From: Limisphaerales bacterium
GTDB lineage: Bacteria > Verrucomicrobiota > Verrucomicrobiia > Limisphaerales > AAA164-E04
Direction of reading: 5' to 3'
Assembly (NCBI GenBank): GCA_024761205.1
Contig: JAMASS010000017.1
Span: 1-64,000, forward strand
Length of the DNA: 64,000 bases
Part shown: positions 36,235-44,523 of the stretch, in pieces
Numbering within the stretch: position 1 is the first letter of the stretch
Layout: every line of letters starts with the position of its first letter
Made by a program: the position numbers and the translations under genes
The notes under the pieces: generated by a model
Databases searched by the model: none
What the model was told of the DNA's origin: nothing
What the model saw: the letters and a program-made list of their open reading frames with translations, nothing else

Positions 36235-36603
36235 AGGACTTTCTCACGCTTATGAAAGATCCAACGCTTCGGGGATGGAAAGCATAAATCATTTCCGAAC
36301 ATCATCCAAGGGAGTTCCTGTTTCAGCATGTTTTTGGCTTGGAGAACAGTGATGCCTCACTGCTTTCCAAGAAGCTATCGCGGCATAGCCAGGATATGAA
36401 ATGCCACCAGATTCTGCTCGCCACCCGAAACCTTGGTGAAGGATGGGAGTGCAGCGATCATTCGCCGCTTTGAATCCTTATCCAAAGGAGCATTGCCTAC
36501 AGATTGCTCCCTTTCGAAACGTTCCGCCACCCTGGTCCAAATTTGCAGTTGTCGATCCTGCAACTCATTGGTTTCATATCCTGGGAAAACCCACCACCTA
36601 CCC
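36235..36603. other. intergenic, possible small minus-strand frame
   Basis: A 76-codon minus-strand frame (36375-36605) starts at an ATG that overlaps the rhamnulokinase ATG head to head and reads SKRRMIAALPSFTKVSGGEQ near its end. It might be real, but there is no domain or ribosome binding site to support it. I see nothing else here. Confidence 0.3.
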
Positions 36604-38079
36604 ATGCAGAAACACTACCTAGCCTGCGATCTCGGCGCTGAAAGTGGGCGTTTGGTCCACGGGAGCATTGTCGATAATCGCCTTTTTCTGGAAGAAATCC
36701 ATCGTTTCGCCAACACACCGATTCGGACAGAAAGCTCCATTCACTGGAACATTGAGTCACTTTACAACGGCCTTATTGAGGGTCTCAAAAAAGCCGCTAG
36801 CTTGAATCTACCATTTCAGAGTATCAGCTGTGATTCATGGGGCGTCGACTATCTCTTACTGGACTCTAAGGGTGAAATTCTCCAGCCCACGTTTCATTAT
36901 AGGGACCCTCGTACAGCGATCGGCATGGAGCGAGTCATGAGCAAAACCGACTGGCCCACGATCTTCGCTGAAACCGGCATTCAACTCATGGCACTCAACG
37001 CCCTCATTCAACTTGCGTCCGAAAAGCCCGAACGTCTGGAAAAAGCCAAGACGGTGACGGGCATCGGGGACGGGTTCAATTACTTGCTGGGCGGCCGACC
37101 GGTCGTCGAAATCTCAATGGCGAGCACTTTCCAGCTCTACAACCCCAGAACTCAGGATTGGTCCGCCAAACTTTGCGATTTGATCGATCTCCCGCGGGAT
37201 ATTTTTCCCGAGGTCGTTCCGTCCGGTACCGGGTTGGGTCAACTTTCTAACGAGTTGAAAGCCGCCACCGGTCTTGGTGAGCTCGATATCGTGGCGACCT
37301 GCTCCCATGACACCGGTGCCGCCGTTGCCGCCGTGCCCGCCGAGGGTTCGGGCTGGGCTTATCTCAGCTCCGGCACTTGGTCTCTTATGGGTGTTGAGCT
37401 CCAAGAGCCCATTTTTACCGACGCATGCCGTGATCTCAATTTCACCAATGAAATCGGTTACAACACCACCATACGTCTGCTCAAGAACATCAGTGGTCTT
37501 TGGTTGCTTCAGGAGTCCCGAAGAGCTTGGGCAGCGACAGGACAGGAATTCCACTACGCCGAATTGACCCAACTGGCGTCGCAAGCAGAACCATTCCGGT
37601 CTCTCATCGATCCTACCGACCCAAGATTTGTGGCTCCTGAAGATATGCCTGCGACCATCCGGTCGTTTTGCCATGAGTCCGACCAACCAGTGCCAGACGA
37701 ACCTGGCAGCATTACCCGGTGTATTCTCGAAAGCCTGGCACTGCTTTACCGCAAGACGGTTGAAGAACTTGAATCACTGACCCAACGGTCAATCATCAAG
37801 CTGCATATTGTTGGCGGTGGCTCTAAGAATTTCCTCCTCAACCAGCTGACGGCGAATGCGCTTCAACGAGAGGTCATCACTGGGCCCGTCGAAGCCACGG
37901 CGGCAGGAAACATCATTATCCAAGCACTGGTATCCAAGGATCTCACCGACCTCCAAGCGGCTCGCGCATTGGTGAGACAATCGAATACCCTACACCATTA
38001 TCAGCCCGAGGGTGCCGCTGAATGGACCAAAGCAACCGTCCGCTTCACCGAGCTCCGGAGAAATGATTCTAGGAGCTAA
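36604..38079 (+). CDS. rhaB: rhamnulokinase-type FGGY sugar kinase
   Basis: A 491-residue FGGY-family kinase. The N-terminal ATPase motif is LACDLGAESGRLV, where the AESGR form is typical of L-rhamnulokinases. Further motifs: SCDSWGVDYLLLDSKGEIL, the substrate region FHYRDPRT, CSHDTGAAVAAVPAEGSGWA, YLSSGTWSLMGVEL, and the adenosine motif HIVGGGSKNFLLNQLTANAL with EATAAGNIIIQAL. It would phosphorylate L-rhamnulose in the cytoplasm. No rhaA, rhaD or transporter lies nearby, so the substrate rests on sequence alone. I start at the ATG at 36604; 57 upstream in-frame codons are not family-like. Its 3' end overlaps ispF by 11 nt. Confidence 0.88.
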   Translation: MQKHYLACDLGAESGRLVHGSIVDNRLFLEEIHRFANTPIRTESSIHWNIESLYNGLIEGLKKAASLNLPFQSISCDSWGVDYLLLDSKGEILQPTFHYRDPRTAIGMERVMSKTDWPTIFAETGIQLMALNALIQLASEKPERLEKAKTVTGIGDGFNYLLGGRPVVEISMASTFQLYNPRTQDWSAKLCDLIDLPRDIFPEVVPSGTGLGQLSNELKAATGLGELDIVATCSHDTGAAVAAVPAEGSGWAYLSSGTWSLMGVELQEPIFTDACRDLNFTNEIGYNTTIRLLKNISGLWLLQESRRAWAATGQEFHYAELTQLASQAEPFRSLIDPTDPRFVAPEDMPATIRSFCHESDQPVPDEPGSITRCILESLALLYRKTVEELESLTQRSIIKLHIVGGGSKNFLLNQLTANALQREVITGPVEATAAGNIIIQALVSKDLTDLQAARALVRQSNTLHHYQPEGAAEWTKATVRFTELRRNDSRS

Positions 38080-38548
38080 TATCGACGCTCGAGACCGCCA
38101 TTGCCACGATACCCTCTTCCCGTCCCAAGAAACCAATACGTTCGTTCGTGGTTGCTTTGACGCCCACACGATCTGGACTCAATTGAAGCGCCTCCGCAAT
38201 ATTACGTTTCATCTCCAACACATAAGGTCCGATCTTGGGTTTCTCTGCGATGATCGTGGCATCCACATTGACGAGCGTACCTTGATGAAATTTCACCTGA
38301 CGACGCGCTTCTTCCAAAAACATATGACTCGCAACACCACTCCATTGAAGATCGGTGTCCGGGAAAAATTGACCGATGTCTTTTTCGCCGATCGCTCCGA
38401 GCACTGCATCACATATGGCGTGCATCAGAACGTCGGCATCTGAATGGCCGGACAATCCCTTGCTGTGAGGAATGGTGACCCCGCCAAGGATCAATGATTC
38501 GCCCTCAACCAAAGCGTGAACATCGTAACCGATCCCAACGTGAACCAT
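38069..38548 (-). CDS. ispF: 2-C-methyl-D-erythritol 2,4-cyclodiphosphate synthase
   Basis: Forms the cyclic diphosphate in the MEP isoprenoid pathway. The 159-residue product has the zinc ligands in GIGYDVHAL (Asp9, His11) and LSGHSDADVLMHAICDAVLG. FFPDTD and the C-terminal VGVKATTNERIGFLGREEGI are the family signatures. Length is that of the trimeric enzyme. No other MEP gene is adjacent. It is convergent with and slightly overlaps the sugar kinase gene. Confidence 0.96.
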   Translation of the reverse strand: MVHVGIGYDVHALVEGESLILGGVTIPHSKGLSGHSDADVLMHAICDAVLGAIGEKDIGQFFPDTDLQWSGVASHMFLEEARRQVKFHQGTLVNVDATIIAEKPKIGPYVLEMKRNIAEALQLSPDRVGVKATTNERIGFLGREEGIVAMAVSSVDISS

Positions 38549-38585
38549 AAACTACTAAGGAAGGATATAGGTGGCTGCTTTTCCT

Positions 38586-39197
38586 CTACTGCTCTGGCGT
38601 CTCGAACAGCTCCGCCTGAGTCCAAGGAGTATTTCGGGTCACCACTTCAGCTCGAATGGCTGCCACTTGCTCTGCGGTGACAGCACTAGCATGGTTTCCC
38701 CATTCGGATTGCCCTCGAATATAAGTAACAATACATGCAATTTCCTCGTCGCTTAGCTCCCGCCAAGATAACATTTGTGCTGGTGGATTCCAGTCCTGAC
38801 CACTCACCACGATTGGCCCCATCAGCCCATTCAAAACCACACGGATGATGCGGTTGGGGCCTTCAGCAGTCACCCAATCAGAGCCTGCCAACGGTGGAAA
38901 CTGCCCCGGCCTACCGGCCCCATTATTTTGGTGACAGGGCGAACAATAAGCCGCGTAAGCCATCCGACCCTTTTCAAAACGCAGATCCAAATTCCCCTTC
39001 GGCTGAATCGCCTTCACTACATCGTAGGATGCGAACGGCTCATAGACATTGGCATCGAAACCGCCAGCATTGCTATCGAGATATAAGGTCGAAAGATAAA
39101 AGAGGACCACAAACACCACGAAAAAGACTGCGGGCACCGGCGCTCGAGAAGCCGTCGGTTCAAATTCCGGTAAATCTTGGTTAGAAGAATCCGTCAT
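38586..39197 (-). CDS. membrane-anchored monoheme cytochrome c (last gene of the respiratory cluster)
   Basis: A 203-residue protein with one N-terminal membrane helix (about residues 21-42) and a periplasmic class I cytochrome c domain. The single heme motif is CSPCH (residues 85-89), followed by NNGAGRPGQFPPLAGSDWV. A methionine in PAQMLSW is the likely sixth ligand. It resembles the cytochrome domains attached to cbb3 or caa3 oxidases. It follows the CcoO-like gene after 8 nt and closes the operon headed by the alternative complex III genes. I infer that it carries electrons from that complex onward. Confidence 0.85.
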   Translation of the reverse strand: MTDSSNQDLPEFEPTASRAPVPAVFFVVFVVLFYLSTLYLDSNAGGFDANVYEPFASYDVVKAIQPKGNLDLRFEKGRMAYAAYCSPCHQNNGAGRPGQFPPLAGSDWVTAEGPNRIIRVVLNGLMGPIVVSGQDWNPPAQMLSWRELSDEEIACIVTYIRGQSEWGNHASAVTAEQVAAIRAEVVTRNTPWTQAELFETPEQ

Positions 39198-39205
39198 TTC
39201 AAAAA

Positions 39206-40099
39206 CTATTGAGATTCGGCCACCTTACGCTCGCTGTTTTGAACCTCCATTGCCTCCGCTGACTCAAGGACTAACCCAGGTGCTTCAAAGATGGGCTCAT
39301 CCAACCGAAGGCTCATCAGATAGGCGACCAGATCCTTAGCAGCCGCTCTCGGCATGACCTGCCTTCCCTGGTTATCCGTCACCAATTGCCCCTCATAACG
39401 CAATGCCCCAGGATCCCCTTCCCCACGAACTTCTCGCTTCTCAAAAAGATAAGCGTAACTTGGCATCACCGAATCTTCGACTACCTTGCGTGGCTGGAAA
39501 AGATGAACGAGATGCCAATTCACGTCTGATCGACGATTGCCAATATTCGACAGGTCAGGACCGATCCGCTGCGATCCGAGCATCACGGGCTGATCCAGCA
39601 AATAGTCCCTTCCAACCGTCCGTCGCACGCCCCACCCACGCGCAATATCAGCCCCGACGGGATTGAACACCAGCATGGCATCTGCTCCTGCGTCGCTCAG
39701 ACGGCGGACAAACCGCTCCGCCACGCGCAAAGTAAGTCCGGAATTAACCTCGAACGGTGTCGCAGGCAATTCCTGCCCCGCTGAATACTGGCTCATCATC
39801 GAAGGCAGCAACCGGGGCACCTGCAGCGCATTGGTTCCAAAATCGACAACCTCTACCGAGAAATTATATCCCTCCTGCCGCACTTGCTGAGTATGGCAAC
39901 TGGCACAGCCATTCTGCCGATAAACATCACGACCTCGCTCGGCTGCACCACTCCGAGGAACAGGGAAGGTTCGATTCGTTACCTCGTCCAATTCGGGAAG
40001 TTGGCTACCGAACTGAACCTGTGGGCTATGAACAAAACCAAACCACGATGAAATCATCGCGAGTAAAACACCAAAAAACAATAGGATTCCGTTGTTCAT
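39206..40099 (-). CDS. CcoO-like monoheme cytochrome c subunit
   Basis: A 297-residue protein related to FixO/CcoO, the monoheme subunit of cbb3 oxidases. It has an N-terminal membrane helix (residues 4-24), the characteristic heme motif region YRQNGCASCHTQQVR (heme at residues 65-69) and the axial methionine in VMPSYAYLF (Met212). GSQRIGPDLSNIG is also a CcoO motif. Residues 80-170 contain extra sequence relative to CcoO. The heme site is complete, in contrast to the subunit I homologue encoded just upstream. A stretch of about 130 nt separates the two genes. Confidence 0.86.
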   Translation of the reverse strand: MNNGILLFFGVLLAMISSWFGFVHSPQVQFGSQLPELDEVTNRTFPVPRSGAAERGRDVYRQNGCASCHTQQVRQEGYNFSVEVVDFGTNALQVPRLLPSMMSQYSAGQELPATPFEVNSGLTLRVAERFVRRLSDAGADAMLVFNPVGADIARGWGVRRTVGRDYLLDQPVMLGSQRIGPDLSNIGNRRSDVNWHLVHLFQPRKVVEDSVMPSYAYLFEKREVRGEGDPGALRYEGQLVTDNQGRQVMPRAAAKDLVAYLMSLRLDEPIFEAPGLVLESAEAMEVQNSERKVAESQ

Positions 40100-40230
40100 G
40101 ACTCCCTGGCGTCCTTCTTCACCTGCTCCTTTTTAGTGACTGCAACCTTCTTTTTCACCACTGCCTTCTTCTTTGTCACTGCTTTGAAGGGTATCGCCAC
40201 CGTTTTGCCGCCGGTTGTTCGTCAACCGCC

Positions 40231-41682
40231 TCATCCTCGGCGGCCGTGAGACAACTCAATGCCCTCTTCACCACAGCAAAGTCCCTGACAACTAATGCGT
40301 CCCACATTCACCAGGAACAGCAGACTTCCACCGGCCAAAAGCAACGAGCCCACGGTCTCCATTCGAATAAAATTCAATGCCACCTTCGTGACGACAGCAA
40401 ACGGAATGGAAGCATCGTTCATGGTCTGTCCCTGAATCAAACCTCCCAATCCAAAGATACCGATCGTCAATCCCAACCCGACCACGGTGACCCAAAAATG
40501 CAAGTTCACCAAACGGTCATTCGGCCATTCCGTACCGAGAATTCGGGGCAACAAATAATAGGCGATCCCAAAGAGCCCCATTGCAATGAATCCCCCCAAA
40601 ACCAACTGGTTGAATCCAGACAATACCAGCGTGAACTGCGTCAACGCCGCCACACTGCTATGAGCATTGATCGCTCCTAAAACTCCAACCAAAAGAAACG
40701 AAACTAAACTCACCAAAACAAATCGAAACTCAGGTTCCAGCAAACGATTCACCTGATCACCGACTGTAAGATAAAGATTCAAACCAATCAGCACAGTGGC
40801 AAAACAAACAAAGAAGGTCATCGTCGCACTCAAAGCAGAAATCCATGAGGGAACAGTCGTCCCGGATAGAACACCAGCGCCGTTGCCAAAGAAAAGGAGC
40901 AACCAAAACGCGAACACCGCCATGTGATGGCTATGAAGCGACCGACGAAGCAGCTTGGGAATCAGATAAAAAATCACCGACAGTCCCACACCTCCGAGCA
41001 CCAACGTTTTCAATCCGGTCGCATACCAGCCGGCAACGGCCACCTGGGCCACACCCCGCACCGGGTAAAAGTGAAGCAACAGACTCGCCGTACTGAAAAT
41101 CCACGGAAACCAAAGCAGCGCCACGAATAGAAACCATTGCGAAACGTATAGTTCTCGCACCTGTCGTCGCTGAAACGTCACCAATGCCAGACCACCAATG
41201 ATGGCATAGGCCACAAATAGGATTGGGCTCGCATATTTGGGAATTTCAAAAAGCTCATATGCTGTCCCCTCTCCGGCCAAGATACCGACAACACCGACCA
41301 GCACGCCTACGTTCCAGAATACCGCTCCTAGCAAGACATAACCCGGTAGCACGAGCACATTTCGTCCCATCCGCACCAACAGCCAGAGTGCCACAGCAAA
41401 GGCGGACTGCAGGGCGAAGCCGTAAATAAAGATCACATTCGCGGCCGCTTGAATCCGGCCAAAGGTCAACCACGGACAGTGGGCCAAAAGGTCCGGCGCG
41501 TGAAACCGGACGGAATTCAACAAGGCAAACAATGAACTCAGAAACAGCCATCCAGCCGCCTCCCCGAACATGAACGTGACCGGTACCCGACAGGAACGAT
41601 CTAATTCCTGCACCGGAATCTCGGCCTCCCAACCCGGGTTCATCGCCCCGGATTCATTCTCAATACCGTTAGGTTCACTCAT
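40231..41682 (-). CDS. CcoN-like heme-copper oxidase subunit I homologue lacking all metal-ligand histidines
   Basis: A 483-residue protein with about twelve membrane helices, clearly related to cbb3 oxidase subunit I (FGRIQ..., VIFYLIPKLLRRSLHSHHMA, IAYYLLPRILGTEWP, NLHFWVTVVGLGL). By hand alignment with CcoN, every metal ligand is replaced. GRLRPLHTNA becomes GRIQAAAN (residues 75-82, low-spin heme His lost). WYGHNAV becomes WYATGLK (219-225, CuB His lost). AGPHHLHY becomes GNGAGVLSG (266-274, both CuB His lost). GHVHAGALG becomes SGFNQLVLG (355-363, both heme b His lost). If correct, the protein cannot reduce oxygen and would be a structural or ion-conducting subunit. The frame is intact and it sits between act genes and cytochromes. 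The C-terminal 30 residues may be altered by a frameshift (see 40100-40232). Confidence 0.85.
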   Translation of the reverse strand: MSEPNGIENESGAMNPGWEAEIPVQELDRSCRVPVTFMFGEAAGWLFLSSLFALLNSVRFHAPDLLAHCPWLTFGRIQAAANVIFIYGFALQSAFAVALWLLVRMGRNVLVLPGYVLLGAVFWNVGVLVGVVGILAGEGTAYELFEIPKYASPILFVAYAIIGGLALVTFQRRQVRELYVSQWFLFVALLWFPWIFSTASLLLHFYPVRGVAQVAVAGWYATGLKTLVLGGVGLSVIFYLIPKLLRRSLHSHHMAVFAFWLLLFFGNGAGVLSGTTVPSWISALSATMTFFVCFATVLIGLNLYLTVGDQVNRLLEPEFRFVLVSLVSFLLVGVLGAINAHSSVAALTQFTLVLSGFNQLVLGGFIAMGLFGIAYYLLPRILGTEWPNDRLVNLHFWVTVVGLGLTIGIFGLGGLIQGQTMNDASIPFAVVTKVALNFIRMETVGSLLLAGGSLLFLVNVGRISCQGLCCGEEGIELSHGRRG

Positions 41683-41700
41683 GAGTCTCTCAGGCCGTCG

Positions 41701-42102
41701 TTACTCAAATTCGCTTGGCACTTCTGGCGCCGTCGGAGGTACCGCAGTGGCGAGATCGACGCGTTCAGCCAACATCTGCAACGCCTCTTCTGGCTGTTCC
41801 CATTCACGAATCATTATCTCCATGGCTCGAGCCACTGGGATCTGATAAATGTGCTCATCGGCGTTCACGATGGCGTAACTCGTGAGTGCGGACTCTCCGG
41901 CGGACCGCACTTCCGCCAGATTCTTGGCTCGCAGGCTGGCTCGGGCAGCGCCGACTTCCGGCGGTCTGGCCTCATCGCGCGTCAACCACAACACAACAGC
42001 CATGACAAAGAACAGTCCAACGACAAACAGAAAATAGGGGAGCACACCACCTTGACAACTGCCGTGATTCTTCACCCACTTCATGCTGTCACCAAATTTC
42101 AT
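41701..42102 (-). CDS. small membrane-anchored protein of the act cluster
   Basis: A 133-residue protein with one membrane helix (about residues 21-41) and a hydrophilic C-terminal domain. TSYAIVNADEHIYQIPVARA followed by MEIMI resembles a motif (SYG.VD...G...IPI.RAMEL) I recall from small proteins encoded between alternative complex III and oxidase genes in several phyla. It lies 18 nt downstream of actF and 18 nt upstream of the CcoN-like gene, so it is certainly in the operon. I infer an accessory subunit. The C-terminus is rich in Pro and Glu. Confidence 0.65.
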   Translation of the reverse strand: MKFGDSMKWVKNHGSCQGGVLPYFLFVVGLFFVMAVVLWLTRDEARPPEVGAARASLRAKNLAEVRSAGESALTSYAIVNADEHIYQIPVARAMEIMIREWEQPEEALQMLAERVDLATAVPPTAPEVPSEFE

Positions 42103-42120
42103 TCACATTCCGCCTCACAC

Positions 42121-43362
42121 TTAGTCCTTGCCTGATTGACTCGACAATGCCGAAAGCGGCTCCACATAGACGCCCACTGTTTCAGCAACTCGTGGATCAC
42201 GCTGAGGAAACGGAGGATGTCCCTTCAGTTTCCAAACAAAGTATCGCGCAAAAGCCCCGGCCATCAACGCCATGCTGCCCAGACTCAAAACGATACTCGC
42301 AAACGAAATACCTTCGCCCGCAGCGTTGTAAACGGGCTTCACATTGAACGACATATCGGCGTAGTGCATCAACCAGGCCCAAAGACACACCGGCACCATT
42401 ACTGGCAAGCACAACTTAGCGTCGATGCGTAGCAGGAAAAGAAAAGGGACAAAGAAATGCCCAAACACGATCAGCATTCCCACGCTCCACCAAACACCGC
42501 TCTCACGTTTCACATACCAGAACGTTTCTTCTGGAATCGCGGCATTCCAAATCAAGAAATACTGTGAAAAGTGGATGTAAGCATAGAACACCGTGAAGGC
42601 GAAGAAAAGCGTACCGATATCCTTGAAGGTGCTTTTCTGAATGATCGGTGCCAGATGTCCCGTCTCCTTAAGCACCAAGGCGATGACATAAGTGGTCGCC
42701 AAGGTCACCCAGACACTCCCAGCAAAATAGTAAACACCATACATGGTTGAGAACCACTGGTGCTCAAGAGACTTCATCCAATAGAAAGCCGCAAGAGTCA
42801 AGGTGACGGCGAAAATGAAGATGCCGATGGCAGCATAACGACGCATCGACACGGTGCATGAAGCCGCACCCGATCGATCCTGTTCTAAAGACTGATTCCG
42901 TAACCCATTGCTCAACCACCACCAGACGGCGAAGAGAATGACCGCCATGAAATAAAACGAAACTCGGTTATACATGAACGACTTCACCTCAAGTGAATGG
43001 CTATACTCGGTGGAACTCATCCACGGATAGATCGAGCCGGGAAACAAGGCAATCGGGATGAACAACACCACCAAAACCGGAACTGAGCAGGCGATGTGTT
43101 CTAGGAATCGACGGAGCGGAACCAACCAATACGAATCAAACAAATGATGCACCAACACCAAGAACAACGACCCGAGCACCAAGCTTAAGAAGAACATGTA
43201 AGCCGTAAGATAGGAGTAAGCAAGAGTCTTGTGCCAAGAAGGAACAAGAATGCCCAAGAGCGCGAAGAACACACCGCCAGCTATCAACCCGTTAGGCAAT
43301 TTTGCCCACTTCGACAGATCGAGTCGGCTCTCGTCTTTGGATCCCGTCGGCTTACTCATCAT
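42121..43362 (-). CDS. actF: alternative complex III membrane subunit ActF
   Basis: Quinone-binding membrane subunit of alternative complex III, related to ActC/NrfD. The 413-residue product has about ten hydrophobic helices, including GGVFFALLGILVPSWHKTLA, SYLTAYMFFLSLVLGSLFLV and FAFTVFYAYIHFSQYFLIWN. HFSQY followed by IWNAAIPEETFWY is a family hallmark. The start is the ATG at 43362, which overlaps the actE stop (TGATG). An adjacent ATG at 43359 would also do. No cofactor motif is expected or seen. Confidence 0.9.
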   Translation of the reverse strand: MMSKPTGSKDESRLDLSKWAKLPNGLIAGGVFFALLGILVPSWHKTLAYSYLTAYMFFLSLVLGSLFLVLVHHLFDSYWLVPLRRFLEHIACSVPVLVVLFIPIALFPGSIYPWMSSTEYSHSLEVKSFMYNRVSFYFMAVILFAVWWWLSNGLRNQSLEQDRSGAASCTVSMRRYAAIGIFIFAVTLTLAAFYWMKSLEHQWFSTMYGVYYFAGSVWVTLATTYVIALVLKETGHLAPIIQKSTFKDIGTLFFAFTVFYAYIHFSQYFLIWNAAIPEETFWYVKRESGVWWSVGMLIVFGHFFVPFLFLLRIDAKLCLPVMVPVCLWAWLMHYADMSFNVKPVYNAAGEGISFASIVLSLGSMALMAGAFARYFVWKLKGHPPFPQRDPRVAETVGVYVEPLSALSSQSGKD

Positions 43363-43979
43363 CAATTCTGCTGCAAGGCGGCACGTTCGAACTCAGGAAT
43401 ATCGTCCAACACGGCTAAACGTGAGCGTTGGAGCGCTCTCAAATAGGCCACAACAGCCCACCGGTCGGGAATGTCAATATTCGCTCCATAGGGTCCCATC
43501 AGATTCTTGCCGTGGGTAATGGTGTTGAAGATTTCACCAGCTGGCATCTTGACTAGGCGCGGATCATGAAAATTGGCAATGGCCACCATCCCGTACTTCG
43601 CCGTGACTCCTTTCCCATCGCCGGTGACTCCGTGGCAAGGGGCGCAATGGATATTGTATCGCTGTTGCCCCCGAGCTAGTAGCGTCTTATTGAGAGCCAC
43701 CGGAATCGTGCTGACAAAATTCGTCGTGCCACTGATACGACCGGTGTTCACCGGCACATCTTGATACGGCGCGCCACGAGCAACGGTTCCCGCCACGTAG
43801 GGCTGCGATGACCGCCCATTTTCAAAGAAACCATTGCCAGACTGAGGACGCAATTTGAGCTGCCGGTCCATGTCCGGAAAGACTTCCAAAGGAGGCTTGG
43901 GCGAATGCGAGCCGCGAAAGCCCGCGATGCTCAAAACGGCAACAATGATTAAGACGTAGATGGCAAGAAAATATCGCAT
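43362..43979 (-). CDS. actE: alternative complex III monoheme cytochrome ActE
   Basis: A 205-residue membrane-anchored or lipid-anchored monoheme cytochrome c. The N-terminal hydrophobic segment is residues 3-19. The heme motif is CAPCHG in RYNIHCAPCHGVTGDGKGVT, and the axial Met is likely in NLMGPYGANI. The N-terminal MDRQLKLRPQSG and GTVARGAP are typical of ActE. It accepts electrons within the complex for transfer to soluble cytochrome. It overlaps actF by one base and follows actD by 4 nt. Confidence 0.9.
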   Translation of the reverse strand: MRYFLAIYVLIIVAVLSIAGFRGSHSPKPPLEVFPDMDRQLKLRPQSGNGFFENGRSSQPYVAGTVARGAPYQDVPVNTGRISGTTNFVSTIPVALNKTLLARGQQRYNIHCAPCHGVTGDGKGVTAKYGMVAIANFHDPRLVKMPAGEIFNTITHGKNLMGPYGANIDIPDRWAVVAYLRALQRSRLAVLDDIPEFERAALQQN

Positions 43980-43983
43980 CGCT

Positions 43984-44523
43984 CTAATCCTCCACGACCT
44001 CCAAATGACTGCTTCCGGCCTCCTTCAGCAGCGAAGGCGTTTCCTCTTCGGAATACTTCGGATCCGCGCATTCGATGATAACATAAAACTTATCGTGAGT
44101 TACCTTGATGAATCGCCGATTTTTCAAAAGCGGATGATGCAGGCGCGGTAACCGATTCAAGAACAACATCCCAAAGAGCGAACCGAAGGCGGACAAGAGA
44201 ATGGTCAACTCATAGCTCACCGGAAACGCGAAAAACGGACTGTAAAGCGGTTTCCCGCCAACCACGATGCCGTAGTTAAAAGAGTTCATGAACCAGACCA
44301 TCAGATTGCCGCCCAAAAATCCGGCTGCCCCACCACAAAAAGCAAACCAACCGACTTTCGAGTTTTTCAGCCCCATCGCCTCGTCCATTCCGTGAACCGG
44401 AAATGGCGTGTGCACATCCCATTGTGTGTAGCCCGCGTTCCGGATTTTCTCGGCGGCTTCCATAACCTCCCCCGGGGTGTTGAACTCGGCTAGAACTCCG
44501 TATCGTCGTCCCACTGCGCTCAT
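43984..44523 (-). CDS. actD: alternative complex III subunit ActD (DUF3341)
   Basis: A 179-residue membrane protein of the DUF3341 family. The N-terminal soluble part is YGVLAEFNTPGEVMEAAEKI, followed by YTQWDVHTPFPVHGMDEAMG. Two transmembrane hairpin helices come next (GWFAFCGGAAGFLGGNLMVW and YELTILLSAFGSLFGMLFLN). RLHHPLL near the C-terminus is conserved in the family. Its start codon overlaps the stop of actC. It binds no cofactor and acts as a structural subunit. Confidence 0.92.
   Translation of the reverse strand: MSAVGRRYGVLAEFNTPGEVMEAAEKIRNAGYTQWDVHTPFPVHGMDEAMGLKNSKVGWFAFCGGAAGFLGGNLMVWFMNSFNYGIVVGGKPLYSPFFAFPVSYELTILLSAFGSLFGMLFLNRLPRLHHPLLKNRRFIKVTHDKFYVIIECADPKYSEEETPSLLKEAGSSHLEVVED

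Noticed and set aside
36375-36605. 76-codon minus-strand frame before the sugar kinase gene
   Set aside because: Its start overlaps the kinase start head to head, and nothing else supports it.
40231-41682. Annotating the gene as a functional cbb3 oxidase subunit I
   Set aside because: The overall similarity supports the family, but the ligand histidines are missing at all four motifs checked.
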